Assembly: GCA_011523515.1 (NCBI GenBank)
Contig: WTGO01000118.1
Coordinates: 62,001 to 126,000 of the forward strand
DNA length: 64,000 nt
Direction: 5' to 3'
Source: Chloroflexota bacterium
GTDB taxonomy: Bacteria > Chloroflexota > Anaerolineae > Aggregatilineales > Phototrophicaceae
Both the position numbers and the translations under genes were made by a program. This document shows positions 18,601 to 26,124 of this stretch, piece after piece. Position 1 is the first letter of the stretch; each line of letters begins with the position of its first letter. The notes below the pieces were generated by a model that ran no database searches, was not told where the DNA came from, and saw only the letters and a program-made list of their open reading frames with translations.

Positions 18601-19196
18601 GCGGCAGCGGCGACATCCTCAGCATGCGCCAGTCGGGCCACATCGCCAGCGTCGGCCTGCACCTGTATACCGAGATGCTCCAGCAAGCCGTAAAGGACCA
18701 GCAAGGCGGCGCGCAAGCCGATGGCGCTGAAGTCGCTCCGGCCTCCGCGCGCGAGCGCATCATCATTGATTTGCCCTTGCCGGCCTACCTGCCGACAGAC
18801 TGGATCCCCGAGATGTCGCTGCGTTTGCAACTGTATCGCCGCATCGGCAACATCACACAGTTGAAAGAGGTCGACGCCATGCGCCAGGAGCTGACCGATC
18901 GCTTCGGCCCGCTGCCGGCGGCAGTCGAGGGGCTGCTGTATCAGATTCGGGTGAAAGTGCTGGCCTTGGCGGTGCGCGCCAGCCACGTTCGGCTGCCTCG
19001 CAAGCAAGTACTGATCAAATTGCCCTATCTGGCCACGGTCCGGCGCGAGCTGCTGGCGCTAACTTTGGGCGACGATGTTGAAGTCACGCGGACGGAGGTG
19101 CGCTTCCCGGCGGCCGCTGGTCAATGGCAAGAGCGTCTGCTGGAGGTGCTTGAGCATTTGGGCTACAAGGCGCTAGTGAAGACCGATGCCAGCTAG
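15690..19196 (+). CDS. mfd: Transcription-repair coupling factor
   Basis: Mfd displaces RNA polymerase stalled at DNA lesions and recruits UvrA. The 1168-residue length is normal. An N-terminal UvrB-like region ends around residue 480. The polymerase-interacting CarD-like domain is near 490-550 (YVVHVDYGIGKFMGL). The translocase has Walker A GDVGFGKTE near residue 647, DEEQ in IIDEEQRFGVKHK near 747, TATPIPRTL and the RG helix region (QLRGRVGRS). The C-terminal TRCF domain covers the last 150 residues. The stop codon sits inside a perfect GCCAGC-TAG-GCTGGC inverted repeat. It is probably transcribed from its own extended -10 promoter. Confidence 0.97.
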   Translation: MSLALSGLLDALRKTQNYQDFLDQLRGDGSLAHYNVVRAARPFLLAALARDWTAPILYVTSAARRAYNVSEQLPIWLDEAQRLHRFAEPSALFYDRAPWDSSVIRNRLATLSALTYSAGDCGPIVIASARALLQKTLPPAEFRGATVELARGERRPMEQLILRWIGMGYEPATLVMEPGSFSRRGGILDIFPLASEYPLRIEFFDDEIDSLRRFDPGSQRSVDRVERARIAPAREALPLRTASVGAQLRAWAKAAAGDPADFSSISADIESLAQGSAFPCLEHYLPYLYDAPASLLDYIPDKALVLIEDAHFLEETALEIAEQAEDNRGEAESAGQVAADHPTPYLRWEAVQAELETRASAALSSFNAGTAFAPGERFGGQLRVLLTQVRRQLNQGDSVVIITEQVERLENLWYEQDASTYIPTVTGIDTPPKPGSLCFIRGAAAEGWSLKGAAGTLHFVTDAEIFGWTRPEPRRRHEPSGARGGKTADSSYTDWQDGVYVVHVDYGIGKFMGLRHRTVNTTEREYLLVEYQGADTIYVPIHQADRLSRYVGADDKAPKLNQLGKADQWIKARDKARRNAIEEARELLAIYSKRARAMGHAFSGDTAWQHEMEAGFPFVETEDQLRVIQEVKADMHDRKPMDRLICGDVGFGKTEVALRAAFKAVQDGMQVAVLVPTTVLAQQHYEIFKLRLAAFPVVIEMMSRFRNKAQQTQIAERLSSGEVDIIVGTHRLLSKDIRFKRLGLMIIDEEQRFGVKHKEHFKKMRSRIDILTLTATPIPRTLYLSLSGIRDISMIQTPPEERLPVITQVGSWDDKLSRRAIMREIERGGQVFVVHNRVKTIHMIRSRIERIAPEASIAVAHGQMSPRALETVMAEFSRGEYDILISTSIIENGIDMPRVNTLIVDRADHFGVSQLYQLRGRVGRSAQQAYAFFFHDRGTLTEEARTRLETLAENTRLGAGFQVAIRDLELRGSGDILSMRQSGHIASVGLHLYTEMLQQAVKDQQGGAQADGAEVAPASARERIIIDLPLPAYLPTDWIPEMSLRLQLYRRIGNITQLKEVDAMRQELTDRFGPLPAAVEGLLYQIRVKVLALAVRASHVRLPRKQVLIKLPYLATVRRELLALTLGDDVEVTRTEVRFPAAAGQWQERLLEVLEHLGYKALVKTDAS

Positions 19197-19263
19197 GCTG
19201 GCGAGCAAGAAATTCCGCTACTAGAATGATGCTATTCCAGATTTCAGATTGCCCGGGTCCAGC

Positions 19264-21207
19264 ATGAGATTTGCGGAGTCAAACAAGCAGTCGTTTGCCA
19301 TTTTGGCGGCGAGTCTATTGGTGCTAGTCAATACGCTGCTGCACACTCATGTTTACGGCCAGCGCAATTATCGCGAGGATGAAGTCCGGGTAGTTCACGA
19401 GTCGCTGCGATTGTCAACTACCGAGCTCGTTCGTTACCTGGGAACAGCGAATATCCACCCGCCAGGCTGGAGGTTGCTGGCCAAATACTGGATAGTAGCC
19501 TTTGGACCCAGTGAAGAAACAACGCGTTGGCTGGCCAAGTTTAGCAACCTCATCACATTCGCGCTGCTATATCAGCTTGGCAAACATATCGTCGGCAGGC
19601 GCGCAGGTTTGTACGCAATTATCCTGCTTGGCGTTTACGGCTTCGCCAGCAATCTGATGTACGAACTGCGCCCGTATCCGATGCTTATCATGTTGACAAC
19701 GGCATTGCACCTTCTGTTTTTCCGCTGGATTCAAAAGCCGACTTCCGCCTTGATGTTCGTTTATGTTTTCGCCGGCATTGCCGTGATATACACGCATTTC
19801 TTTGCGTTCTTTATCTTTCCAGCACATGCCGTTATGCTGGCGCTGTTCACGCGTTTCGAGCGCAAGCTGTGGCTGAATAGCCTTCTAATGTGGCTGTTTA
19901 TAGGCTTGTCATTTCTTGGCTGGACCTTGCCCTTTCTGCACAGCATCACCGTGGCGAAGCCAGGAGGAATACCCTATTCATTGGCAGCGAGCGGAGCAAG
20001 CATTTGGGAGTTTCTTGATGGCGGCAAGTTCGAGCCGGAAGTCGTATTTCAATGGCTTATGTTATTGGGTCCCTTCACGCTCTTGAGCGTTCGTCAGGTA
20101 GGCGCAGTCAGCATCCGCCATCGGTTCAATGGTCGCTATCTGGGTCTGTTCCCCTTGATTCTATTTGTTTCAATCATCCTGATTGCTACAACGGGCGATG
20201 TTGTCGTGGGAAGCTTTTCGCTGCGTAATTCGGTCATGTCAGCGCCTCTGATCGCGGTCAGCATGGCGCTGGGCTTGCGCCTGCTCCCGACCAAAGCGGC
20301 GCTGATTCTTATTGCGGTTCTGTTTCTCCATGCGCCGCAGAACATCGCCTGGCAAACTTCAAACGCGCCTCACCGTGAAATCGTCCGTGAGATGAGCAAG
20401 ACTTATCAAAATGACAGTATCGTCGTCACCGAGTTCAATTGGGCATGGCGCTGGCTTCTTGCGTCTGCCTATTATTTGATGGACTTCACACCGGACAAAA
20501 TGGCCAATGATAGGATGTTCCATATCGTAGACCCGCAAGATAGCGCGCATCCACCGTTATATGCCGATCGTCTGGTAAATGTGTATAACTGGTTTCATGC
20601 GGAAGTATTCGAAAGCCAACTGCCGCCGCATCGGCAACTGTGGCGCCTGACTGAAGGAGACGGCAATTTCCCCGGGCTCGCGCTGGGCGACTGGCTCAAC
20701 CAGCATTACGCCCTGGTCCAAACTCATGCCTGGGACAAGCCGTATCTCACCAACTATGCCTTGAGCGAATATGCGAAAGCACCGGACCATCAAGGACCGA
20801 TGTTACACGTCGGCGACGAACTGCAACTCTATGCTTGGGAGCTTGGCGGCTCGGTAGAAGTCGCGGCTTGTCAGCCGGTCACTGTCGAAAGCTGGTGGCA
20901 GTCAAGCGCTGAAATGGAGCAAGGCTATTCGCTGAGTATCATTCTCGCCACGCAAAGTGGCGACAGGCAACTGGCGATCCAAAACTCGGTCCCGGCCGAT
21001 GTCTTTACGACCGAATGGCAATCGGGCAGGTTCTACCAAGACCGTACTACGCTGTTGATTCCCTGCGTCCTTGATGAAGGTCGCTATAACTTACTGCTCG
21101 CTGCCAAAGAAACAGTTAGCGGGGCGAGTCTTGCACTGCAATTTCCTGACGGAAGCAACATAGGCAATGAATTCTATCTGACCACTCTACACGTTGCTGA
21201 GAGTTAG
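19264..21207 (+). CDS. GT-C-like membrane glycosyltransferase, copy 1 of a tandem pair
   Basis: I recognise a GT39-like polytopic fold but not a specific family. About ten hydrophobic helices occupy residues 10-370. The first loop carries YREDEV, the acidic pair expected at a GT-C catalytic site, after HTHVYGQRN. From about residue 375 on there is a soluble region (TEFNWAWRWLL, DFTPDKM). A C-terminal beta-rich domain of about 130 residues follows (GDELQLYAWEL to LTTLHV). Such enzymes use polyprenyl-phosphate sugars on the outer face of the membrane. The start is ATG 19264, preferred over the in-frame TTG at 19249. The next gene, four bases downstream, is a close paralogue. The DNA looks less GC-rich than its neighbours. 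Confidence 0.75.
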   Translation: MRFAESNKQSFAILAASLLVLVNTLLHTHVYGQRNYREDEVRVVHESLRLSTTELVRYLGTANIHPPGWRLLAKYWIVAFGPSEETTRWLAKFSNLITFALLYQLGKHIVGRRAGLYAIILLGVYGFASNLMYELRPYPMLIMLTTALHLLFFRWIQKPTSALMFVYVFAGIAVIYTHFFAFFIFPAHAVMLALFTRFERKLWLNSLLMWLFIGLSFLGWTLPFLHSITVAKPGGIPYSLAASGASIWEFLDGGKFEPEVVFQWLMLLGPFTLLSVRQVGAVSIRHRFNGRYLGLFPLILFVSIILIATTGDVVVGSFSLRNSVMSAPLIAVSMALGLRLLPTKAALILIAVLFLHAPQNIAWQTSNAPHREIVREMSKTYQNDSIVVTEFNWAWRWLLASAYYLMDFTPDKMANDRMFHIVDPQDSAHPPLYADRLVNVYNWFHAEVFESQLPPHRQLWRLTEGDGNFPGLALGDWLNQHYALVQTHAWDKPYLTNYALSEYAKAPDHQGPMLHVGDELQLYAWELGGSVEVAACQPVTVESWWQSSAEMEQGYSLSIILATQSGDRQLAIQNSVPADVFTTEWQSGRFYQDRTTLLIPCVLDEGRYNLLLAAKETVSGASLALQFPDGSNIGNEFYLTTLHVAES

Positions 21208-21211
21208 AATC

Positions 21212-23200
21212 GTGGCCGCAGCTGTCACTAAACACGACCACATCCGCGAACGCGCCGTCAGGCCGCATTTGAAGTCGAATACGCAATCAAGAGCGATTTG
21301 GGCAGCGGCGCTCCTGCTCCTAGGAATTTCGCTGCTGCACACGCATGTCTACGACAATCGCAATTATCGCGAAGATGAGGTATTTGTTACTCGATTCTCC
21401 TCCATCTATTCGTGGTCGTCATTAGTGCTGGATACAGCAGACGATCCCGAAGTTCCCGGATGGCGACTGCTGGTCGACATTTGGATGGATTACTTTGGGC
21501 TTTCGGAAGAAGTTACCCGTTGGCTTTCCAAGCTAATCAACCTTTTGACATTTGCGCTACTATTTCAACTGGGCCAGCAGATATGTGACAGGCGCGTCGG
21601 CCTCTACGCAATAGTCTTGCTGGGAATCTACGGCTTCGCAGCCAGCGCAATGTACGAGTTGCGCCCGTATCCGATGCTCATCATGTTGACAACGGCATTG
21701 CATCTTCTGTTTTACCGCTGGCTTCAAAAGCCAACTTCCATCTTGATGTTCGCCTATGTTATCGCCGGCGTTGCCGTCATTTATACGCATTTATTCTCGA
21801 TATTCGTTTTCCCTGCGCACGCTGTCTGCCTGGTATTATTCACGCGCTTCGAGCGCCAGCTGTGGCTGAACTCGGTGCTGATGTGGCTATCCATCGGCCT
21901 TTCGTTTCTGGGTTGGCTCTTGCCTTTCTTGCAGGCAATTCTGATTGTCATGCCGGGTGGCATTTATTACGCCATTCCACCGAGCTGGGCCGGAATCGTC
22001 CTGTATTATGATCAGAGCAAATTCCAGCCCGAGCTCATCTATCAATTTCTAATGGCGTTGAGCCTGCTTACACCTGTACTGCGCCGTCCATTTAGGGCGA
22101 CCAATAGCAGACTTCGATTCCGCCACAGGATCACCGCGCTCTACCCGCCGATTCTGCTACTGTTGACGGTGCTGATTGCCTACACGGCCAACTTTGTGGT
22201 TAGCAGCTTTTCGCTCCGCAATGTTGTCATGTTTGCGCCCTTAATCGCGGTCAGTATGGCGCTGGGCTTGCGTCTGTTGCCGGCAAAGGCGGCCCTGGCC
22301 TTATTGCTGGTCCTGCTGCTGCACGCGCCTGACAATATTCGGGTGCAGGTTGAAAACGCCCCCTACCGCGAATTCGCGCAGACTATGTCCGCGAGCTATC
22401 AAGCGGACAGCGTGGTTGTTACCGAATTCGACTGGGCCTGGCGCTGGCTCTTGCCGGCCGCTTACTATTTCATGGATTACACACCCGACAAGATGTCCAA
22501 ACACCGGCAATTCCATCTGGTGGAGTCGCGGGACTCGGCGCATCCGCCGAATTATCCAGACGAATTGGTGAACGTCTTCAATGCATTTGATCCAGCTTCT
22601 TTTGAAAGGCAGCTGCCTGATCACCAGCAGCTTTGGCATCTGACCGAAGGGGATGGCAATGACCTGGGAGAAGCGTTTGGAAACTGGCTGAACCAAAAAT
22701 ACGCCTTGGTCCGAACGCAGGCCTGGGACGAACCCTATGTAACTGAATATGCCCTTAGCGAATACGCGCGGGCGCCCCGGCATCAAGGGCCGATGCTACG
22801 CGCCGGCGATACGCTGCAACTTTATTCCTGGGCGCTTGAGGGCTCGGTCGAAGTCGCAGCGTGTCAGTCGGTCACGGTCGAAAGCTGGTGGCAGCTGAGC
22901 GCCGAAATTGATGTATCGTATTCGCTTGGCATCATCTTGGCTGCGGCTGACGGCAATGGCCAACTGGCGATTCAAGACTCTGTCCCGGCGGACGTCTTCA
23001 CGACGGAATGGCTGGCCGACAGGTTTTATCGCGACCGAACCAGCTTGCAGATTCCCTGTACCATCGCCGACGGCCGTTACAATTTGCTGCTGGCCGCGAA
23101 AGAAACCTTGAGCGGCGCGATATTGCCGCTGAGCTACCCCGATGGCAATACAATCGGCAGTGAATTCTACCTCACCACGCTACATGTTTCGGCGGACTGA
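21212..23200 (+). CDS. GT-C-like membrane glycosyltransferase, copy 2 of a tandem pair
   Basis: This paralogue of the preceding gene keeps the whole architecture: HTHVYDNRNYREDEV in the first loop, the helix block with ELRPYPMLIMLTTALHLL, the middle TEFDWAWRWLLPAAYY segment and the C-terminal beta-rich domain (GDTLQLYSWALEGSVEVAAC to LTTLHV). The first extracellular loop, where substrate choice is likely made, differs most (FVTRFSSIYSWSSLVLD versus RVVHESLRLSTTELVRY). The start is uncertain: GTG 21212 sits four bases after the previous stop, and a TTG at 21194 overlaps it. The two genes surely form one transcription unit. Acceptor and donor are unknown. Confidence 0.75.
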   Translation: MAAAVTKHDHIRERAVRPHLKSNTQSRAIWAAALLLLGISLLHTHVYDNRNYREDEVFVTRFSSIYSWSSLVLDTADDPEVPGWRLLVDIWMDYFGLSEEVTRWLSKLINLLTFALLFQLGQQICDRRVGLYAIVLLGIYGFAASAMYELRPYPMLIMLTTALHLLFYRWLQKPTSILMFAYVIAGVAVIYTHLFSIFVFPAHAVCLVLFTRFERQLWLNSVLMWLSIGLSFLGWLLPFLQAILIVMPGGIYYAIPPSWAGIVLYYDQSKFQPELIYQFLMALSLLTPVLRRPFRATNSRLRFRHRITALYPPILLLLTVLIAYTANFVVSSFSLRNVVMFAPLIAVSMALGLRLLPAKAALALLLVLLLHAPDNIRVQVENAPYREFAQTMSASYQADSVVVTEFDWAWRWLLPAAYYFMDYTPDKMSKHRQFHLVESRDSAHPPNYPDELVNVFNAFDPASFERQLPDHQQLWHLTEGDGNDLGEAFGNWLNQKYALVRTQAWDEPYVTEYALSEYARAPRHQGPMLRAGDTLQLYSWALEGSVEVAACQSVTVESWWQLSAEIDVSYSLGIILAAADGNGQLAIQDSVPADVFTTEWLADRFYRDRTSLQIPCTIADGRYNLLLAAKETLSGAILPLSYPDGNTIGSEFYLTTLHVSAD

Positions 23201-23222
23201 GCGGGCTTAATCTCCCGCCAAT

Positions 23223-23705
23223 TCATTTAACCAGGTTTGCGAAAGCGCCGCCGGTCACTGCCCGCAGCGTCCGCAATTGTATTGGAAATATGGCGTTGGG
23301 GGCGCCGCCGGCGGCATACACCGTCTCAAAACGCTGCAGCGACTGGTCAAGATAGACCGCGATGCCGCCGCAGCGATGCGCGATTGGCGGGACGCCGCCC
23401 GGAGCGTAGCCCAGTATGGAAATGCACTGTTCGGCGGTCATCAAGCGTACTCTCTTGCGCCCCACAGCAAAAAGCGCCGCCAACTTGCGCTCATTGACCG
23501 AGTGATCGCCACTCGCCAATACCAGCGTCGGCGTCGTTTTGTCGATCATGAAGCCCAAGCTTTTCACGATTTGGCCCAGATCACAGCCGATATTGTCCGC
23601 CGCCTGCTGCGAGGTGGCCGTTGAATTGGCGAATTCGACCACGTCGACATCCAGCGTCAGCTTGCGCAGCGCCAACCTTACATTCGCCACTCCCAAGACT
23701 TGCAT
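23223..23705 (-). CDS. YbaK/EbsC-type aminoacyl-tRNA deacylase homologue
   Basis: The 160-residue product has the features of the YbaK/ProX-like editing fold: VEFANSTATSQQAADNIGCD, QIVKSLGFMID (the conserved lysine), LASGDHSVNERKLAAL and the GYAPGGVPPIAH loop. Related proteins hydrolyse mischarged Cys- or Ala-tRNA in trans. The start is taken at ATG 23705 (MQVLGVANVRLAL); an ATG at 23717 in the same frame is the alternative, and sequence further upstream does not resemble the family. It diverges from the PhyH-like gene, with starts 86 nt apart. Confidence 0.85.
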   Translation of the reverse strand: MQVLGVANVRLALRKLTLDVDVVEFANSTATSQQAADNIGCDLGQIVKSLGFMIDKTTPTLVLASGDHSVNERKLAALFAVGRKRVRLMTAEQCISILGYAPGGVPPIAHRCGGIAVYLDQSLQRFETVYAAGGAPNAIFPIQLRTLRAVTGGAFANLVK

Positions 23706-23791
23706 ATTCGTTCCCATATTGCATACAATATGTGCTGACGATTGTAGTGATAATGTTCGGCAGAGCAACAGCCGGTTACAGGAGCATGCTC

Positions 23792-24604
23792 ATGCAAGTG
23801 GATGCGCAGAGTTTCGATAAGCTGGGATACGTCACGGTGTCCGGCATGTTCAGTGACGCGGAAGTGGCGAGCTACCGCCAGCATTATATGGATATGCGCG
23901 CCGCGGGCGAATATCCGGGCGATTTCGTCGGCGTTGACGCCAGCAGCAGCGACCCGCTCAAGCGCTTTCCGCGAATGGTTCACATGCAGCGCTGGGACAA
24001 GATCAGCCTTGACTGGATGCTTGACGAGCGCATCGGCAGCGCCTTTCGTCAGTTGCTGGGCAAAGAGCCCCTTGCCGTGCAGACGATGCTGTATTTTAAG
24101 CCAGCCGGCGCCCGCGGCCAGGCCCTACACCAGGACCAATACTATTTGCGCGTACAGCCCGGCACGTGTATTGCTGCCTGGATGGCGCTTGATGATTGCG
24201 ATGAAGAGAACGGCTGTTTACAAGTGGTGCCGGGCAGCCACAAACTGCCGATTTTGTGCCCGATTGATGCCGACACCAGCAAAAGCTTCACCGATGTCGC
24301 GGTGCCGCTCTCGGCCGATATGCAGCCGGAACCGGTCATCATGAAGGCCGGCGATGTCTTCTTTTTCAACGGCCAGGTGATCCATGGCAGTTTCCCCAAT
24401 ACCTCAGCCAATCGCTTTCGACGCGCGCTGATCGGCCACTATATTGACGCCGCTGCCGACCAGGTAGCGCGCTATTATCATCCGGTGATGCGTTTCAATG
24501 GCACGGTCGTCGATTTGGAAGTCGCGGAAGGCGGCGGACAGTGCGGCGTCTGGGTGGACGAAGATGGTGAGCAAGTCCTCGAAATGAGCGGCCAGCTGGG
24601 CTAG
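23792..24604 (+). CDS. Phytanoyl-CoA dioxygenase (PhyH) family protein
   Basis: PhyH proteins are Fe(II)/2-oxoglutarate dioxygenases that hydroxylate lipids or small molecules. Here the metal triad is HQD in ALHQDQYYLR plus the distal His in GQVIHGSFPN, and the 2-oxoglutarate-binding Arg is in RFRRALIGHY. The beta-helix core includes WMALDDCDEENGCLQVVPGS, a family hallmark. The length is 271 residues. The start is ATG 23792, where AGGAG (23780-23784) is 7 nt upstream; a nearer ATG at 23786 is too close. The stop overlaps the next convergent gene by four bases (CTAG). The substrate is unknown. Confidence 0.9.
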   Translation: MQVDAQSFDKLGYVTVSGMFSDAEVASYRQHYMDMRAAGEYPGDFVGVDASSSDPLKRFPRMVHMQRWDKISLDWMLDERIGSAFRQLLGKEPLAVQTMLYFKPAGARGQALHQDQYYLRVQPGTCIAAWMALDDCDEENGCLQVVPGSHKLPILCPIDADTSKSFTDVAVPLSADMQPEPVIMKAGDVFFFNGQVIHGSFPNTSANRFRRALIGHYIDAAADQVARYYHPVMRFNGTVVDLEVAEGGGQCGVWVDEDGEQVLEMSGQLG

Positions 24605-25128
24605 TCGGCGTAGTAGATGCCGCCAGCTTGCTCGAAGTGAATGCTCGGTTCAGCCAGTTCCGCGTCCGGGTGCCGCTTGGGCACGGCAGTTAGCAAGATG
24701 CGGCGTCCGCCTGCTTCGACATAGTAGGCGTGCAAGGCTTGGTCCGGCTCGACATTGAGGCGGCCCGAGAGCCGGTGGTCGAAGCGTATGGAGGCGCCTG
24801 ATTTGCTGGCCAGAGCCGTCTTGCCCCAGAGCTTCCAGCGCGACTGCGCGCCATCGGCGAAGAGTACGCGATAGCACAGCTTGACGCGGGCGAAACGCAG
24901 GGCGCGCATAGCCATCGTCAAGACAAATGCCCCAATCAGCGCAATGACTATCAGACGGCCCGCCGGTCCATAGCGCCCGGCAATCAGTGTCAAGGGCACG
25001 GAAAGCAGCAGCAGTGTCGTCAGCGGCTCGGTGATCAATTGTAGCCACTGGCGCGACGACAGACGTCCATCGCGGTTGCGATTGAGATTGTCGCGGGTTT
25101 CTCGTGACAGCTTCTCGCTGGTGGCCAT
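24601..25128 (-). CDS. Membrane protein of unknown function
   Basis: I do not recognise a family. The 175-residue product has a charged N-terminus of about 30 residues, then two hydrophobic segments (about residues 33-50 and 56-75). A cytoplasmic domain of about 100 residues follows with a possible beta-rich, PH-like pattern (VKLCYRVLFADG, GASIRFDHRL, ILLTAVPKRHPDAEL). The start is ATG 25128. It follows the EamA transporter by about ten bases, so the two may be co-transcribed, and converges on the PhyH gene with a four-base stop overlap. Confidence 0.75.
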   Translation of the reverse strand: MATSEKLSRETRDNLNRNRDGRLSSRQWLQLITEPLTTLLLLSVPLTLIAGRYGPAGRLIVIALIGAFVLTMAMRALRFARVKLCYRVLFADGAQSRWKLWGKTALASKSGASIRFDHRLSGRLNVEPDQALHAYYVEAGGRRILLTAVPKRHPDAELAEPSIHFEQAGGIYYAD

Positions 25129-25138
25129 GGGACTAATT

Positions 25139-26056
25139 CTATCCCGCTTCGTGGACGATGCTAGTATCGATCCGGTTGCGGGGACGCAATTGCAGCACGA
25201 TGACGCTGCCGATGATCAGAGCGGCGCCGAGCCATTGAATCGCGAGAATCACCTCGGCGAGGATGAGCGCGGAAACGATCATCGACAGAATCGGCTCGAC
25301 CGCGCTAATCAGCGAGGCCTGCGCCGCGCCAATACGCTGTATCGCGAGGTTGATGGCGAAAATCGGCAGAACGGTACCCAAGGCAGCGATGCCGACCAGC
25401 ATGATTAGAGACAGCGCATTCTGGGGCAATTGCAGCCCGCGCAGGGGGATCAGCAGCAGTAGGACGGCCAGCGTGCCGACCATCATCCACGCGCTGGCGC
25501 CGGATACATCGGTCACGCCGGCCAGGGCGCGCCTGGCCAGCAGGTAATAGACGGCAACTATCGCCGCGTTGAAAAGCGCCAGGGCCACGCCGAGCGCGTC
25601 CATACGCGCGCCGAGAGTGAGGTCGGGCACGGTAAGTACGATGCCGGCCAGCGCCATGACCAGCGCCAGCCAGGCAATCGGCCGTATCCGCTCGCCCAAC
25701 AGCGCCGACAACACAACCACCATGGCCGGATATGAATAGAAGAGCACGATATAAGTGCTGCCCGGCAGACGCTCCAGGGCGAAGAAGGCCGCCAGCACAG
25801 CGGCTGATATTACGACGCCGATGGCCAACATGGGGCGGCGCGGCACATCGCTTCTGCGCGCAGTAGGGGCCGAGCGCCGGCTGCGGTAGACCAGCGCCCA
25901 CATCATGGGCGCCGCGATGACAAAGCGCCAGATAGCGATGTCAAAAGGCGCAAAGGAGGAATGAAGAAAGGTGGTCTTTACCATGGTCGGCATGAGTGCG
26001 AAGCCCGCGGCAGCGAGCAGCACCCACAGGATGCCTTCGCGCTCTTTACGAGACAT
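25139..26056 (-). CDS. EamA/DMT-family transporter
   Basis: The 305-residue protein has ten predicted membrane helices in two five-helix repeats, the hallmark of the drug/metabolite transporter superfamily. The first repeat opens with GILWVLLAAAGFALMPTMVK and contains IWRFVIAAP. The second contains LGTVLPIFAINLAIQRIGA and the conserved late segment ISAVEPILSMIVSALILAE. Such proteins usually export amino acids, nucleosides or other metabolites; the substrate is unknown. It follows nuoN on the same strand after 68 nt, with a weak hairpin between, so some read-through from nuo is possible. Confidence 0.9.
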   Translation of the reverse strand: MSRKEREGILWVLLAAAGFALMPTMVKTTFLHSSFAPFDIAIWRFVIAAPMMWALVYRSRRSAPTARRSDVPRRPMLAIGVVISAAVLAAFFALERLPGSTYIVLFYSYPAMVVVLSALLGERIRPIAWLALVMALAGIVLTVPDLTLGARMDALGVALALFNAAIVAVYYLLARRALAGVTDVSGASAWMMVGTLAVLLLLIPLRGLQLPQNALSLIMLVGIAALGTVLPIFAINLAIQRIGAAQASLISAVEPILSMIVSALILAEVILAIQWLGAALIIGSVIVLQLRPRNRIDTSIVHEAG

Positions 26057-26067
26057 AGCGGCTCAAC

Positions 26068-26110
26068 CGCGAACAAGCAGCTCTGAAATGCTGCCGACTT
26101 GCTGTTCGCG
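26068..26110. repeat. Inverted repeat between nuoN and the EamA gene
   Basis: CGCGAACA (26068-26075) is perfectly complementary to TGTTCGCG (26103-26110), with a loop of 27 nt. It lies just after the nuoN stop and could mark the end of the nuo transcript. There is no T-run, so it is not a standard intrinsic terminator. Confidence 0.4.
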
Positions 26111-26124
26111 CGCTTCAAGCGGAG

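Noticed and set aside
19188-19202. GCCAGC-TAG-GCTGGC hairpin at the mfd stop codon as a terminator
   Set aside because: The 6-bp stem with a 3-nt loop has no T-run after it; it may affect termination but cannot be called an intrinsic terminator.
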